Below are positions 35,316 to 44,147 of a DNA stretch of 50,604 nucleotides, one piece after another. Position 1 is the stretch's first letter; every line of letters starts with the position of its first letter. The notes under the pieces were generated by a model. That model did no database searches. It was not told the origin of the DNA and was given only the letters and a program-made list of their open reading frames with translations. The DNA comes from Rhodobacterales bacterium 56_14_T64. GTDB lineage: Bacteria > Pseudomonadota > Alphaproteobacteria > Rhodobacterales > Rhodobacteraceae. Location of the stretch: contig MAAY01000077.1 of assembly GCA_002162795.1 (NCBI GenBank), forward strand, positions 13,956 through 64,559, in the 5' to 3' direction. Made by a program: the position numbers and the translations under genes.

Positions 35316-37118
35316 ATGACCCTGTTTAGCGTCGAAAATCTCAGCGTCGAATTCGCAACGCCCGATGGCACGATCAAGGCGGTCAACAGTATCTCATTTG
35401 ATATCCATCCCGGCGAGTGTCTGGGTATTGTCGGAGAAAGTGGATCGGGGAAAAGTCAGACCTTTATGGCGGCGATGGGCCTGCTGCCACCAAACGGCCG
35501 CGCCAGTGGCTCGGTTCGGCTGAACGGCAGCGAGATCCTCAACCTGGCCATCCCGGACCTGAACCAGATCCGGGGCAGCGATGTTGGCATGATTTTTCAG
35601 GACCCACTGACTGCGCTTACTCCGCACCTGCGCGTCGGCGAGCAGATGCGCGAAGTATTGCAGGTGCACGAGGGAATCACCGGCAGGGCAGCCCGGCAGC
35701 GCTGTCTGGACTGGCTTGACCGGGTGCGCATCGACGAGGCTGAACGCCGACTGGACCAGTTTCCCCATGAATTGTCCGGCGGTATGCGTCAGCGGGTGAT
35801 GATTGCGATGTCGATGCTGTGTAGCCCTAGGCTGCTGATCGCAGATGAGCCGACAACGGCGCTGGATGTCACCGTGCAAGCGGATATTCTTGACTTGATG
35901 GCGGGGCTGCAAAAGGAGCAGGGCACTGCCATTGCGTTGATCACCCATGACATGGGCGTGGTGGCCCGGATGTGTGACAGGATCGAAGTGATGCGCCAGG
36001 GCGGTTTTGTCGAAAGCGGCAGCGCGCGCGGGATTTTTCGCACGCCAAAACACGCCTATACACGGTCCCTGCTAGAGGCGATGCCGCGCATTGATGCACC
36101 GGATGCGCCGCAAGTGTTTGAGACCCTGGCCCAACCGATCCTACGGGTGGATGATGTCAAAGTTCATTTTCAGATGAAAATACGCGGCGGGCTGTTTGGC
36201 CGCAAAGTACCTCTTAAGGCGGTTGATGGTGTCAGTTTTGACATCCGCCATGGTGAAACCCTGGGCGTGGTGGGCGAAAGTGGCTGCGGAAAATCCACTC
36301 TGGCACGGGCAGTCCTGCAATTGATCGAACCTACGGGCGGTGGAGTCAGCTGGCTGGGCCAGCCGCTTGTGGGGTTGAAGCGCGCCGAGTTGAACAAATA
36401 CAGGAAAAACCTACAGATCGTGTTTCAGGATCCGCTGGCCAGTCTGGACCCACGTATGACGATAGCGGCGTCTATGGCCGAGCCTCTGATGACGTACCGC
36501 CCAGATCTGACCCGACGCGAGCGTAAAGGGCAGGTGGCCGAGATGATGGAGCGGGTCGGTCTGGAACGGCAGTTGTTCAACCGCTACCCGCATGAGCTGT
36601 CAGGCGGCCAAAACCAACGGGTTGGCATCGCGCGGGCGATGATCAACAAGCCCAAGCTGATCATTTGCGACGAGGCGGTCTCGGCGCTGGATGTCTCGAT
36701 CCAGGCGCAAATCATCCGGCTGCTGCGCGAACTTCAGGCCGAATTCGGTCTAGCAATGATATTTATCAGTCACGATCTGTCGGTGGTCCGCGCGATCTCG
36801 AACCGGATCATGGTGCTGTATCTGGGCCGGGTTGTCGAACTGGGGGACGGTGAGACCATTTGCTCCCAGCCCCTGCACCCCTATACACAATCGCTGATTT
36901 CAGCGGTGCCAATCCCAGACCCGGACATCGAGCGATCGCGGGGGCGAATCAAGTTACCGGGTGAACTCCCTTCGCCGCTTGATCCCAGCGCTGCACTACG
37001 GTTCTTACCCAGTCGTCTGGCAGTCGGAGAGGTCGGCTATGTGCCCAAGTTAATTGAGACCAAGCCAAACCACTATGTTGCCGAGCACGACTCTCTGGAG
37101 GTTATTCTGGCGGGATGA
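35316..37118 (+). CDS. Oligopeptide ABC transporter fused ATPase (OppD-OppF)
   Basis: A single 600-residue polypeptide with two ABC domains, replacing separate OppD and OppF. The N-half (residues 1-265) has Walker A GESGSGKSQT, signature LSGGMRQRVMIAMSML and Walker B LLIADEPTTALDVTVQ; the C-half (residues 285-560) has GESGCGKSTLARAVL, LSGGQNQRVGIARAMI and LIICDEAVSALDVSIQ. Each half ends with the Opp-type tail (HAYTRSLLEAMPRIDAP and HPYTQSLISAVPIPDP). The usual Walker A GKST is GKSQT in the first half, as found in OppD of other species. The product energises peptide import with OppBC; ATP-binding positions are otherwise intact. Confidence 0.94.
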   Translation: MTLFSVENLSVEFATPDGTIKAVNSISFDIHPGECLGIVGESGSGKSQTFMAAMGLLPPNGRASGSVRLNGSEILNLAIPDLNQIRGSDVGMIFQDPLTALTPHLRVGEQMREVLQVHEGITGRAARQRCLDWLDRVRIDEAERRLDQFPHELSGGMRQRVMIAMSMLCSPRLLIADEPTTALDVTVQADILDLMAGLQKEQGTAIALITHDMGVVARMCDRIEVMRQGGFVESGSARGIFRTPKHAYTRSLLEAMPRIDAPDAPQVFETLAQPILRVDDVKVHFQMKIRGGLFGRKVPLKAVDGVSFDIRHGETLGVVGESGCGKSTLARAVLQLIEPTGGGVSWLGQPLVGLKRAELNKYRKNLQIVFQDPLASLDPRMTIAASMAEPLMTYRPDLTRRERKGQVAEMMERVGLERQLFNRYPHELSGGQNQRVGIARAMINKPKLIICDEAVSALDVSIQAQIIRLLRELQAEFGLAMIFISHDLSVVRAISNRIMVLYLGRVVELGDGETICSQPLHPYTQSLISAVPIPDPDIERSRGRIKLPGELPSPLDPSAALRFLPSRLAVGEVGYVPKLIETKPNHYVAEHDSLEVILAG

Positions 37119-37301
37119 GTTTTTTCAACACAGTTTAGCATCGTTGTCACGCCCAGCTGAATTGGTCGTGCCGCGCCTGACCTTGCCGCGACAAGGTGCG
37201 TTGGCAATATTGATAGCCCCCCCTAGGTAATCCAACGTGCAGGCAGTTAATTATCATGTTATGTATCTCCCAGCCATAGCACCGCACTAAGGACAAGCCA
37301 T

Positions 37302-38000
37302 ATGACCGAAACTCTGTTCAAGCTGCCAGAAATTCCAACGGTACCAGTGCAGGGCGAGACGGCGGGCTATCCGGTTGGTCGTATCTTTTGTGTTGGCCGC
37401 AACTACGCCGCTCATGCTGCTGAAATGGGTGTCGAGGTGGATCGCGAGTCACCGTTCTATTTCACCAAATCTCCGGCCAATATGGTGCTGACTGGGGCAC
37501 AAGTCCCCTATCCACAAGGCACCGAGAATTTTCACTACGAGATGGAACTGGCGCTGGCGATTGGTGCACCGTTGTTCAACGCTAGCCCTGAACAGGCCCG
37601 CGCGGCGATTTATGGATATGGTTGCGCCCTCGACATGACCCGGCGCGACCTGCAAATCCGCGAGCGGCAAAAGCAGCGGCCATGGGATTTGGGTAAAGAC
37701 GTCGAAAATGGCACTGTCCTTGGGCCCCTAACCCGAACAGCGGATTGGGGCGGCCCAACCGGCCAGCGCATTTTCTTAACTGTAAATAGTGAGACGCGTC
37801 AGGATGCCACACTGGATGAGTTGATCTGGTCAGTCGAAGAAATTCTTTGCCACCTATCAGGGTATTACCACTTGCGCCCTGGTGATCTGATCCTAACCGG
37901 CACGCCCGCAGGGGTTGGTCCGGTGCTGGGTGGCGATACAATTGGGGGTGGTATTGACGGGCTAGCCCCCATTTCATTGACTTTAACTGCGCCAGACTGA
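37302..38000 (+). CDS. Fumarylacetoacetate hydrolase-family protein
   Basis: Metal-dependent C-C bond hydrolase or decarboxylase of the FAH superfamily. The 232-residue product has the order IFCVGRNYAAHAAEMGVE, PFYFTKSPANMVLTGAQVPYP, HYEMELALAIG (metal-binding acidic residues), GCALDMTRRDLQIRERQKQRPWDLGKDVENGT and LRPGDLILTGTPAGVGPV, close to short members such as fumarylpyruvate hydrolase (gentisate path) or 4-oxalocrotonate decarboxylase relatives. GGACAAGCC lies just ahead of the ATG at 37302. Its place next to a TRAP system and the benzoate cluster hints at aromatic acid breakdown, but the substrate is not shown. Confidence 0.82.
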   Translation: MTETLFKLPEIPTVPVQGETAGYPVGRIFCVGRNYAAHAAEMGVEVDRESPFYFTKSPANMVLTGAQVPYPQGTENFHYEMELALAIGAPLFNASPEQARAAIYGYGCALDMTRRDLQIRERQKQRPWDLGKDVENGTVLGPLTRTADWGGPTGQRIFLTVNSETRQDATLDELIWSVEEILCHLSGYYHLRPGDLILTGTPAGVGPVLGGDTIGGGIDGLAPISLTLTAPD

Positions 38001-38257
38001 CTAATTGGAGTGATGCCTAAGTGCGGACAGGGCATTATTCAAATGATGAACGAAAAATGCATGTCCACAGTTGATAGTTACAAATGCGTCTAATAGCAGA
38101 TATTTAGTCGGTTTGTTTTTTGAACCAGGTAACGGCGACTGCGGTCCAGTGGATCGCCGATACGAAGGGGAAGAATCGAGAAGAATTCGGCACTATATTG
38201 CAAACTTCGAAAACGAAGGCATTATAGTGCTCATTAACGGTCCTAGGGAGGAATCAC

Positions 38258-39292
38258 ATGACCACTCGGAGAAAGCTACTCGGCGCCTTTGGTGTCGCAG
38301 CCATCGCAGCGCTTAGCGCGACATCAGCAATGGCTCAGGAAGTCACTTTGAAACTGCACCAGTTTCTGCCGGCTCAGGCCAATGTACCAAAACTGATCCT
38401 GGATGTCTGGGCAGATAAGATTGAAGAGGCCTCGGAAGGCCGTATCAAGATCGACCGCTACCCATCCATGCAGCTGGGCGGCAAGCCACCAGAGCTGATG
38501 GACCAGGCCATCGACGGCGTTGCCGACATTGTCTGGACAGTGGTTGGCTATACGCCCGGTCGCTATCCGTCGACCGAAGTGTTCGAGCTGCCTTTCATGA
38601 TGACCGACGCTCGTGCGGTGTCGCGTGCTTATTGGGAAATGTTCGAAACCCACATGAAAGACACCGAGTTCAAGGATCTCAAGATCCTCGGAACTTGGGT
38701 CCACGGCCCCGGCATGATCCACACCTCGGATCCGGTTTCCACACCTGATGACCTGCGCGGCATGAAAATCCGTGGCGGTTCGCGCTCGGTCAACTCGCTG
38801 CTGACTGAACTGGGTGCAACTCCGGTTGGCATGCCAGTTCCGGCTGTGCCCGAAGGCCTGTCCAAAGGTGTGATCGATGGGACTACAATTCCGTGGGAAG
38901 TTACCGCAGCCCTGAAAGTTCCAGAGCTGGTTACCAACCACACCGAGTTCACCGGCAAAGCGCTGTACACGCTGACCTTTGTTCTCGCGATGAACAAGCC
39001 CAAGTTTGACAGCCTGCCTGCCGATCTGCAGCAGATCATTGACGACAATTCCGGTCTGGAATTCTCGGTGTTTGCTGGTGGAACTCAGGCTGATGCCGAT
39101 GGTCCTTCGCGCGAAATGGCGCTGGATATGGGTAACAACGTGATCACCCTGGACGCCGCCCAAACCGCTGTATGGCGTGAACGTGCGCAGCCGATCTATG
39201 ACAAATGGCTGGCTGACATGACCGAAAAAGGCATCGACGGTCAGGCGCTGATTGACGAAGCAACCATGCTGATCGAGAAATACTCGAAGTAA
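38258..39292 (+). CDS. dctP: TRAP transporter substrate-binding protein DctP
   Basis: Periplasmic receptor of a tripartite ATP-independent transporter. The 344-residue product begins with a twin-arginine-like signal (TTRRKLLGAFGVAAIAALSATSAMAQ), followed by VTLKLHQFLPAQANVPKLILDVWADKIEEASEGRIKIDRYPSMQLGG, the DctP opening with the GRI box, and LKILGTWVHGPGMIHTSDPVSTPDDLRGMKIRGGSRSVNSLLTELGATPVGMPVPAVPEGLSKGVIDG (arginine clamp for a carboxylate in IRGGSR). GGGAGGA is at 38245-38251 before the ATG. First gene of dctPQM. The carboxylate-binding build and the neighbouring benzoate genes make an aromatic acid a fair candidate. Confidence 0.92.
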   Translation: MTTRRKLLGAFGVAAIAALSATSAMAQEVTLKLHQFLPAQANVPKLILDVWADKIEEASEGRIKIDRYPSMQLGGKPPELMDQAIDGVADIVWTVVGYTPGRYPSTEVFELPFMMTDARAVSRAYWEMFETHMKDTEFKDLKILGTWVHGPGMIHTSDPVSTPDDLRGMKIRGGSRSVNSLLTELGATPVGMPVPAVPEGLSKGVIDGTTIPWEVTAALKVPELVTNHTEFTGKALYTLTFVLAMNKPKFDSLPADLQQIIDDNSGLEFSVFAGGTQADADGPSREMALDMGNNVITLDAAQTAVWRERAQPIYDKWLADMTEKGIDGQALIDEATMLIEKYSK

Positions 39293-39310
39293 GTCTGGTA
39301 CTGACCAAGG

Positions 39311-39338
39311 GGCCGCGGCGATCACTTCGCTGCGGCCT
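39311..39338 (+). promoter_or_regulatory. Stem-loop between dctP and dctQ
   Basis: An 11-bp stem GGCCGCGGCGA / TCGCTGCGGCC (39311-39321 with 39327-39337, one G-T pair) with a 5-base loop lies 18 bases past the dctP stop and is followed by TTACTT. Such hairpins after binding-protein genes in transport operons often raise the level of the receptor relative to the membrane subunits. Confidence 0.65.
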
Positions 39339-39367
39339 TACTTGTGACGCGAAAGGAATGCGTAACT

Positions 39368-39952
39368 ATGCACAAGTTGATGCTAAAACTGTCCCGATTT
39401 ATGGCTGCTGCTGGTGGCTTTGTTCTGACCCTGCTGATCGTGCTGACCTGTATCTCAATCTCCGGGCGCCTGCTGAATGGGTTTTTTCACGGCGATCTGA
39501 TGCAGAGCCTTGCTCCGGGATTTGCCGAGTGGATGATTGCCATCGGCGTCGGGCCGATCAACGGCGATTTTGAACTGGTCGAGGCCGGGGTTGCCTTTGC
39601 CATCTTTGCCTTTCTGCCACTGTGCCAGATCACCTCGGGGCATGCCTCGGTTGATATACTGGTCGATAGTTTCCCACGACGGGTGAATAGTTTCTTGCGC
39701 ATGGTGACCGAGATTGTCTTTGCTGCAGTTCTGGTTCTGATCGCCTGGCGGCTAGAGGCCGGATTGGTCAGTAAATTGAACAACGGCGAAACCTCGTTCC
39801 TGCTGGAATTTCCGATTTGGTGGGCCTATGCCGCCAGCCTGGTCGCCGCCGTGGTTGCTGCCATTGTCGGCGTTTACATGGGTGTCGTACGTACCATCGA
39901 ATTTTTGACCGGCCGTATCCTGGTCTGGGACGGTCTGGAGACTGAACAGTGA
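39368..39952 (+). CDS. dctQ: TRAP transporter small permease DctQ
   Basis: Four-helix small membrane subunit of the TRAP transporter. The 194-residue product has helices about residues 12-34, 45-90, 105-135 and 150-170, and the family motif region FELVEAGVAFAIFAFLPLCQITSGHASVDIL (the E and H spots typical of DctQ). The open frame begins at a GTG 39344, but ATG 39368 (MHKLMLKLSRFMAA) has AAAGGA 10 bases ahead (39352-39357) and is preferred. It overlaps the dctM start by four bases (GTGA). Confidence 0.88.
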   Translation: MHKLMLKLSRFMAAAGGFVLTLLIVLTCISISGRLLNGFFHGDLMQSLAPGFAEWMIAIGVGPINGDFELVEAGVAFAIFAFLPLCQITSGHASVDILVDSFPRRVNSFLRMVTEIVFAAVLVLIAWRLEAGLVSKLNNGETSFLLEFPIWWAYAASLVAAVVAAIVGVYMGVVRTIEFLTGRILVWDGLETEQ

Positions 39953-41454
39953 CTGCACTTGAAATTGGAATCGCCTCTTTCCCGCTCTTGATGGTGTTGA
40001 TTTTCCTGCGGGTGCCGATCGGCTTGTCGATGTTCCTTGTCGGCTTGGGAGGGCTGATGATCGTCACTGACGGCACTCTGGTGGCTTTTGGTCGCCTCAA
40101 AAATGAAACCTATTCGACCTTTTCCTCCTATTCGCTGACCATTGTGCCGATGTTCCTGTTGATGGGGCATTTTGCAACGCTGGGCGGCATGTCCAGCGCC
40201 CTGTTCAAAGCCGCCGAAGGCTTTCTCGGCCACCGTCGAGGCGGAGTGGCCATGGCAGCCATCGGCGCCTGTGCTGGCTTTGGTGCAATCTGCGGCAGTT
40301 CATTGGCCACGGCGGCCACCATGGGACGCGTTGCGTTACCCGAACTGAAACAATACGGCTATGCCGGTGGGTTCTCAGCCGCAACGCTGGCCGCTGGCGG
40401 CACCCTTGGCATCCTGATCCCACCCTCGGTGGTGCTGGTGATCTACGCCATCCTGACCGAACAGAACATTGCCAAGCTGTTCCTCGCGGCCTTTATCCCC
40501 GGCCTTCTGGCTGCACTTGGTTATGTGATTGTCATCTCGATCTATGTACGCCTGTACCCTGATGCCGCCGGCACTCGCCCAGCGGTTCCTTGGGGAGAGC
40601 GTTTTGCCGCATTGTTCCGCGTCTGGCCCGTGTTGATGGTGTTTGGTCTTGTGGTCGGCGGCATCTATCTAGGTTGGTTCACTCCCACCGAAGGTGCAGC
40701 CGTGGGTGCTTTTGGCACCGGGTTGATTGCCTGGCTGAACGGCGGGTTGAACCGGCTAACCCTGACCGACAGCTTCATGGTCACCGCACGCTCAACGGCA
40801 ATGATCTTCTTCATTGTACTAGGGGCCGGCTTCTACAACGGCTTTTTGGCGCTGACCAAGGTGCCTCAGGAATTGGCAGATTTTGTCGTCAGCCAGGGCT
40901 TTAGCCCGTGGATGGTGCTGACGTTGATCTTGGTGTTCTACCTGTTGTTTGGCTGCCTGATGGACAGCCTCAGCATGATCCTGCTGACCATCCCCATCTT
41001 CTTCCCAGTGATCTCGGCGATGGATTTCAACATGGTCTCACTGCCCGCAATGCAAGCATCTGCGGCAATGGAGGTGCTGAACGTTGGGGTGCCCGACGGT
41101 ATGGCGTCAGGCATGTTAGCCTCGATACAAGAGGCCATTTCCGGCGGCATGGAACTGACTCGTGATCAGATGAAAGAGCTGGGCATTCGGGTCACCCAGG
41201 GCATGGCTGATCGGATTGAGGCAGAATATGTTGCCATCTGGTTCGGCATCCTGGTGCTGATCGTGGTCGAAGTTGGCCTGATTACGCCTCCGGTTGGGAT
41301 GAACCTGTTCATTATCAATGCAATGGATCGCAAGACCAAGATGATTGATACCTACAAGGCGGTAATGTTCTTTGTCGCCTCTGACCTTGTTCGGGTGATT
41401 ATCCTGGTGCTGTTCCCGATCATCACCCTGTTGCCGCTGATGTTGATGCGCTGA
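39949..41454 (+). CDS. dctM: TRAP transporter large permease DctM
   Basis: Large sodium-coupled membrane subunit of the TRAP transporter. The 501-residue product has about twelve helices and the DctM pieces: FLRVPIGLSMFLVGLGGLMI, GACAGFGAICGSSLATAATMGRVALPELKQYGY (GxICGSSxATxxT substrate region), LIPPSVVLVIYAILTEQNIAKLFLAAFIPGLL, and LLFGCLMDSLSMILLTIPIFFPVI, EVGLITPPVGMNLFIIN near the end. The GTG start at 39949 overlaps dctQ; a usual DctM is about 430 residues, so this one has an insertion (about residues 365-415, rich in Met) within the second half. Followed by 265 bases before the benzoate cluster. Confidence 0.9.
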   Translation: MTALEIGIASFPLLMVLIFLRVPIGLSMFLVGLGGLMIVTDGTLVAFGRLKNETYSTFSSYSLTIVPMFLLMGHFATLGGMSSALFKAAEGFLGHRRGGVAMAAIGACAGFGAICGSSLATAATMGRVALPELKQYGYAGGFSAATLAAGGTLGILIPPSVVLVIYAILTEQNIAKLFLAAFIPGLLAALGYVIVISIYVRLYPDAAGTRPAVPWGERFAALFRVWPVLMVFGLVVGGIYLGWFTPTEGAAVGAFGTGLIAWLNGGLNRLTLTDSFMVTARSTAMIFFIVLGAGFYNGFLALTKVPQELADFVVSQGFSPWMVLTLILVFYLLFGCLMDSLSMILLTIPIFFPVISAMDFNMVSLPAMQASAAMEVLNVGVPDGMASGMLASIQEAISGGMELTRDQMKELGIRVTQGMADRIEAEYVAIWFGILVLIVVEVGLITPPVGMNLFIINAMDRKTKMIDTYKAVMFFVASDLVRVIILVLFPIITLLPLMLMR

Positions 41455-41576
41455 CCTGTCAGCAAACCAAATCGTTATCCGCAAAGAGTACTTTGATCGT
41501 TCTTTGCGGATAACGGCAATTTTAATGATGAGAGTTGTAATTTCAGGTCGCGTTTTATGAAAGGATGCGACGATAG

Positions 41577-41632
41577 TGCATTATTATGCATAATTTGTGC
41601 GCATTATGTTGCATGCCGTTGTTTCCGGTGCA
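41577..41632 (+). promoter_or_regulatory. Candidate BoxR operator upstream of the benzoate-CoA ligase gene
   Basis: TGCA occurs at 41577, 41587, 41610 and 41629. The first two form TGCA-N6-TGCA, the arrangement reported for BzdR/BoxR operators, and the second sits in a perfect 12-bp palindrome ATTATGCATAAT (41583-41594). It lies 90-140 bases ahead of the ligase start at 41720. Confidence 0.6.
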
Positions 41633-41719
41633 TTATGTCATCCTACGAGAGTTCAGCGCCGGGGAGGGCGCCGTACCGCCGGGCTATTTGTTCCGGTTAC
41701 CGTTTAGGGAGAAGCCAAG

Positions 41720-43258
41720 ATGACCGCCAGTGCCAATGCAGCCAGCTATTTTGTCGACCGTCACAGCCAGGAACGCCCCAACAAAATCGCCTTTCGCGAG
41801 GCCGCAGGGAAGAAACGCAACCTCAGTTATGGACAGCTGGCCATAGACAGCGCCCGAATTGCCGGTGCGATATGTCGTGCCGGAATTGTGCGCGAGGCCC
41901 GCGTGGCGATGCTGGTATTGGACCAGATCGAATTTCCACAAATCTTTTGGGGTGCGTTGAAATCCGGTGTGGTTCCCGTGCCACTGAACACGCTGCTGTC
42001 CACCTCGGTTTATGAGGCCATCCTGCGCGACAGCCGCGCCACTGCCCTGTTTATCAGCGCCGAGCTGTGGCCGGTGGTCAAACCCGCCGCTTTGGCGGCA
42101 CCCGACCTGCAGCACATCGTGGTAATCGGCGACGAAGTACCCGAGGGCACCCAAGGTTTTGAAGATTTCATCGCGGGCGCCGATCCCATGCCGCCAGTCG
42201 AGTGTTCAGGGGACGAGACCGCGTTCTGGCTCTACTCGTCGGGCTCAACCGGACTGCCCAAAGGCGTGCGCCATGTGCATAGCGCGCTGCGTGCCACTGC
42301 GGAAACCTACGGTGCGCAGGTGTTGCAGTTGACGGAAACCGATGTGGTTTTCTCGGTCGCCAAATTGTTCTTTGCCTACGGAATGGGCAACGCGATGAAC
42401 ATGCCGATGGCGGTTGGCGCAACAGCGGTTCTGCTTAACGGTCGCCCAACGCCAGAGGTTGTGTTGGATGTTCTGGAGGCAGAACAGCCCACCGTTTTCT
42501 GCGGCGTCCCAACTCTTTATGCCGCGACGCTGGCGCAGCTCGAAATGGTGATGAAACCAGACACGCCTCTGCGCTGCTGTATTTCTGCGGGTGAAGCCCT
42601 GCCCGAGGATGTCGGCCGTCGGTGGCGCGATCTGTGGGGCGTTGATATCCTGGATGGCGTCGGCTCGACTGAGATGTTGCATATCTTCCTCTCTAACGCG
42701 CCAGGCGACGTGGTCTACGGAACCTCGGGTGTCGCTGTGCCTGGCTATCAACTTCGCTTGGTCGACGAGGCCGGCGCAGAGGTGGCGCAGGGCGAAATCG
42801 GTGAATTGCTGGTGCGTGGAGACTCGGCGGCAGATGGCTATTGGAACCAGCGCGGCAAAAGCCGGGCTACTTTTGAGGGCGAGTGGACCCGCACCGGCGA
42901 CAAATACGAACGCGAGGCGCAGGGACGCTATATTTACTGTGGCCGTACCGACGACATGTTCAAGGTCTCGGGCATCTGGCTGTCACCGTTTGAAGTCGAA
43001 CAGACACTGATCTCACACCCTGCGGTGTTGGAAGCGGCAGTGGTCTCGGCGCGTGATGGCGAAGGGCTGGAGAAGCCTAAGGCTTATATTGTGTTGAAAG
43101 AGGGGGTCGCCAGCACTGAACTGGCTGCAGAGCTAAAGGCCTATGTCAAAGACAAGATAGGTAAGTGGAAATACCCGCGCTGGATCGAATTTGCTGAGGA
43201 TCTGCCCAAAACAGCCACAGGCAAAATTCAACGGTTCAAGCTGCGCCAGGACGGCTGA
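41720..43258 (+). CDS. bclA: Benzoate-CoA ligase
   Basis: Activates benzoate to benzoyl-CoA with ATP, the entry step of the box pathway. The 512-residue product is an ANL adenylate-forming enzyme with A3 motif LYSSGSTGLPKGVRHVH, FSVAKLFFAYGMGNAMNMPMAVGATAVLL, GSTEMLHIFLSN (A5-like), TGDKYEREAQGRYIYCGRTDDMFKVSGIWLSPFEVE (A7-A8) and the A10 lysine in KTATGKIQRFKLR. The KVSGIWLSPFEVEQ and AKLFFAYG stretches are like benzoate/4-hydroxybenzoate-CoA ligases. Its stop overlaps the start of the downstream hydrolase by one base (TGATG). A close relative could use 2-aminobenzoate, but the box context favours benzoate. Confidence 0.95.
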   Translation: MTASANAASYFVDRHSQERPNKIAFREAAGKKRNLSYGQLAIDSARIAGAICRAGIVREARVAMLVLDQIEFPQIFWGALKSGVVPVPLNTLLSTSVYEAILRDSRATALFISAELWPVVKPAALAAPDLQHIVVIGDEVPEGTQGFEDFIAGADPMPPVECSGDETAFWLYSSGSTGLPKGVRHVHSALRATAETYGAQVLQLTETDVVFSVAKLFFAYGMGNAMNMPMAVGATAVLLNGRPTPEVVLDVLEAEQPTVFCGVPTLYAATLAQLEMVMKPDTPLRCCISAGEALPEDVGRRWRDLWGVDILDGVGSTEMLHIFLSNAPGDVVYGTSGVAVPGYQLRLVDEAGAEVAQGEIGELLVRGDSAADGYWNQRGKSRATFEGEWTRTGDKYEREAQGRYIYCGRTDDMFKVSGIWLSPFEVEQTLISHPAVLEAAVVSARDGEGLEKPKAYIVLKEGVASTELAAELKAYVKDKIGKWKYPRWIEFAEDLPKTATGKIQRFKLRQDG

Positions 43259-44076
43259 TGGGTTTTTGTTGGCAGGATCAGGGACATGTGGCAGTCAGCG
43301 GAGTCGCATTGGAATATGCTTGCTACGGACCGCCGCCAAATAAGGCCGCAACCATAATCATGCTGCACGAAGGTCTGGGCTGCGTGGCGCTGTGGCGTGA
43401 CGTGCCTCAGAAACTGGCCGAAGCAACGGGCCTGGGGGGCTTTGTCTACTCTCGTCAGGGTTATGGCACATCGGACCCGGTGACCTTGCCTCGATCATTG
43501 GACTTCATGACGCATGAGGCGGTGGATGTCCTGCCCGAAGTGTTGGATGTAATTGGGTTTCGTCAGGGCATTCTGATGGGCCATAGCGACGGGGCAACCG
43601 TTGCCGCAATCAATTGCGGCTCGATATCCGATCACAGGGTGCGCGGCCTTGTTCTACTGGCACCGCATTTCTTTACCGAAGACATCGGTCTGGCTTCGAT
43701 CGCCAAGGCGCGTAACAGATTCGAGACTGGTGACTTGCGCAGCAAACTGGCGAAATACCACGATGACCCTAACGGGGCCTTTCTTGGCTGGAACGATGTC
43801 TGGCTGCACCCTCAATTCCTTGCATGGGACGTGACGGAGGTGATCGATTACATACGGGTGCCGATTTTGGCGATTCAGGGACGACAGGATCAATACGGTA
43901 CGCTGGCGCAGATCGAGGTGATCGCAGAGCGTGCCTATTGCCCGGTGGATTTACTGGTGGTCGAGGATTGCGGCCACAGCCCACATTTGGAGCAAGCGGG
44001 AAATGTTTTGGCGGAGATTACTCAATTCGCCACGCGACTGGCTCGGATAGAGGCAGCCATGGTCGAGACAGGATGA
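43258..44076 (+). CDS. Box-cluster alpha/beta hydrolase
   Basis: Serine hydrolase of the alpha/beta fold; likely handles an ester, lactone or CoA thioester of the pathway. The 272-residue product has an HEGLGCVALWRDVPQKLAE oxyanion loop, the nucleophile elbow GHSDGA (Ser at about residue 110), PILAIQGRQDQYG (acid Asp) and CGHSPH (catalytic His near residue 240). Alpha/beta hydrolases with this HEGLG start are found in box clusters of other proteobacteria, from general knowledge; a role as lactonase for the ring-fission product has been proposed for them. Translationally coupled to the ligase gene by a TGATG overlap. Confidence 0.8.
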   Translation: MGFCWQDQGHVAVSGVALEYACYGPPPNKAATIIMLHEGLGCVALWRDVPQKLAEATGLGGFVYSRQGYGTSDPVTLPRSLDFMTHEAVDVLPEVLDVIGFRQGILMGHSDGATVAAINCGSISDHRVRGLVLLAPHFFTEDIGLASIAKARNRFETGDLRSKLAKYHDDPNGAFLGWNDVWLHPQFLAWDVTEVIDYIRVPILAIQGRQDQYGTLAQIEVIAERAYCPVDLLVVEDCGHSPHLEQAGNVLAEITQFATRLARIEAAMVETG

Positions 44077-44147
44077 GACGACCTGTCCTGAAACACAGCC
44101 CGCTCAAGGTTCGCGATCTTAGGGGGATTAGTTTGGAAGTGATTGTG

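Noticed and set aside
38071-38316. 81-residue plus-strand open frame ahead of dctP
   Set aside because: Runs past the dctP start and shows no motif or ribosome site; the region is better seen as the dctP leader.
41557-42015. 152-residue plus-strand open frame upstream of and into the ligase gene
   Set aside because: Overlaps the ligase start in another frame and covers the TGCA operator region; no motif.
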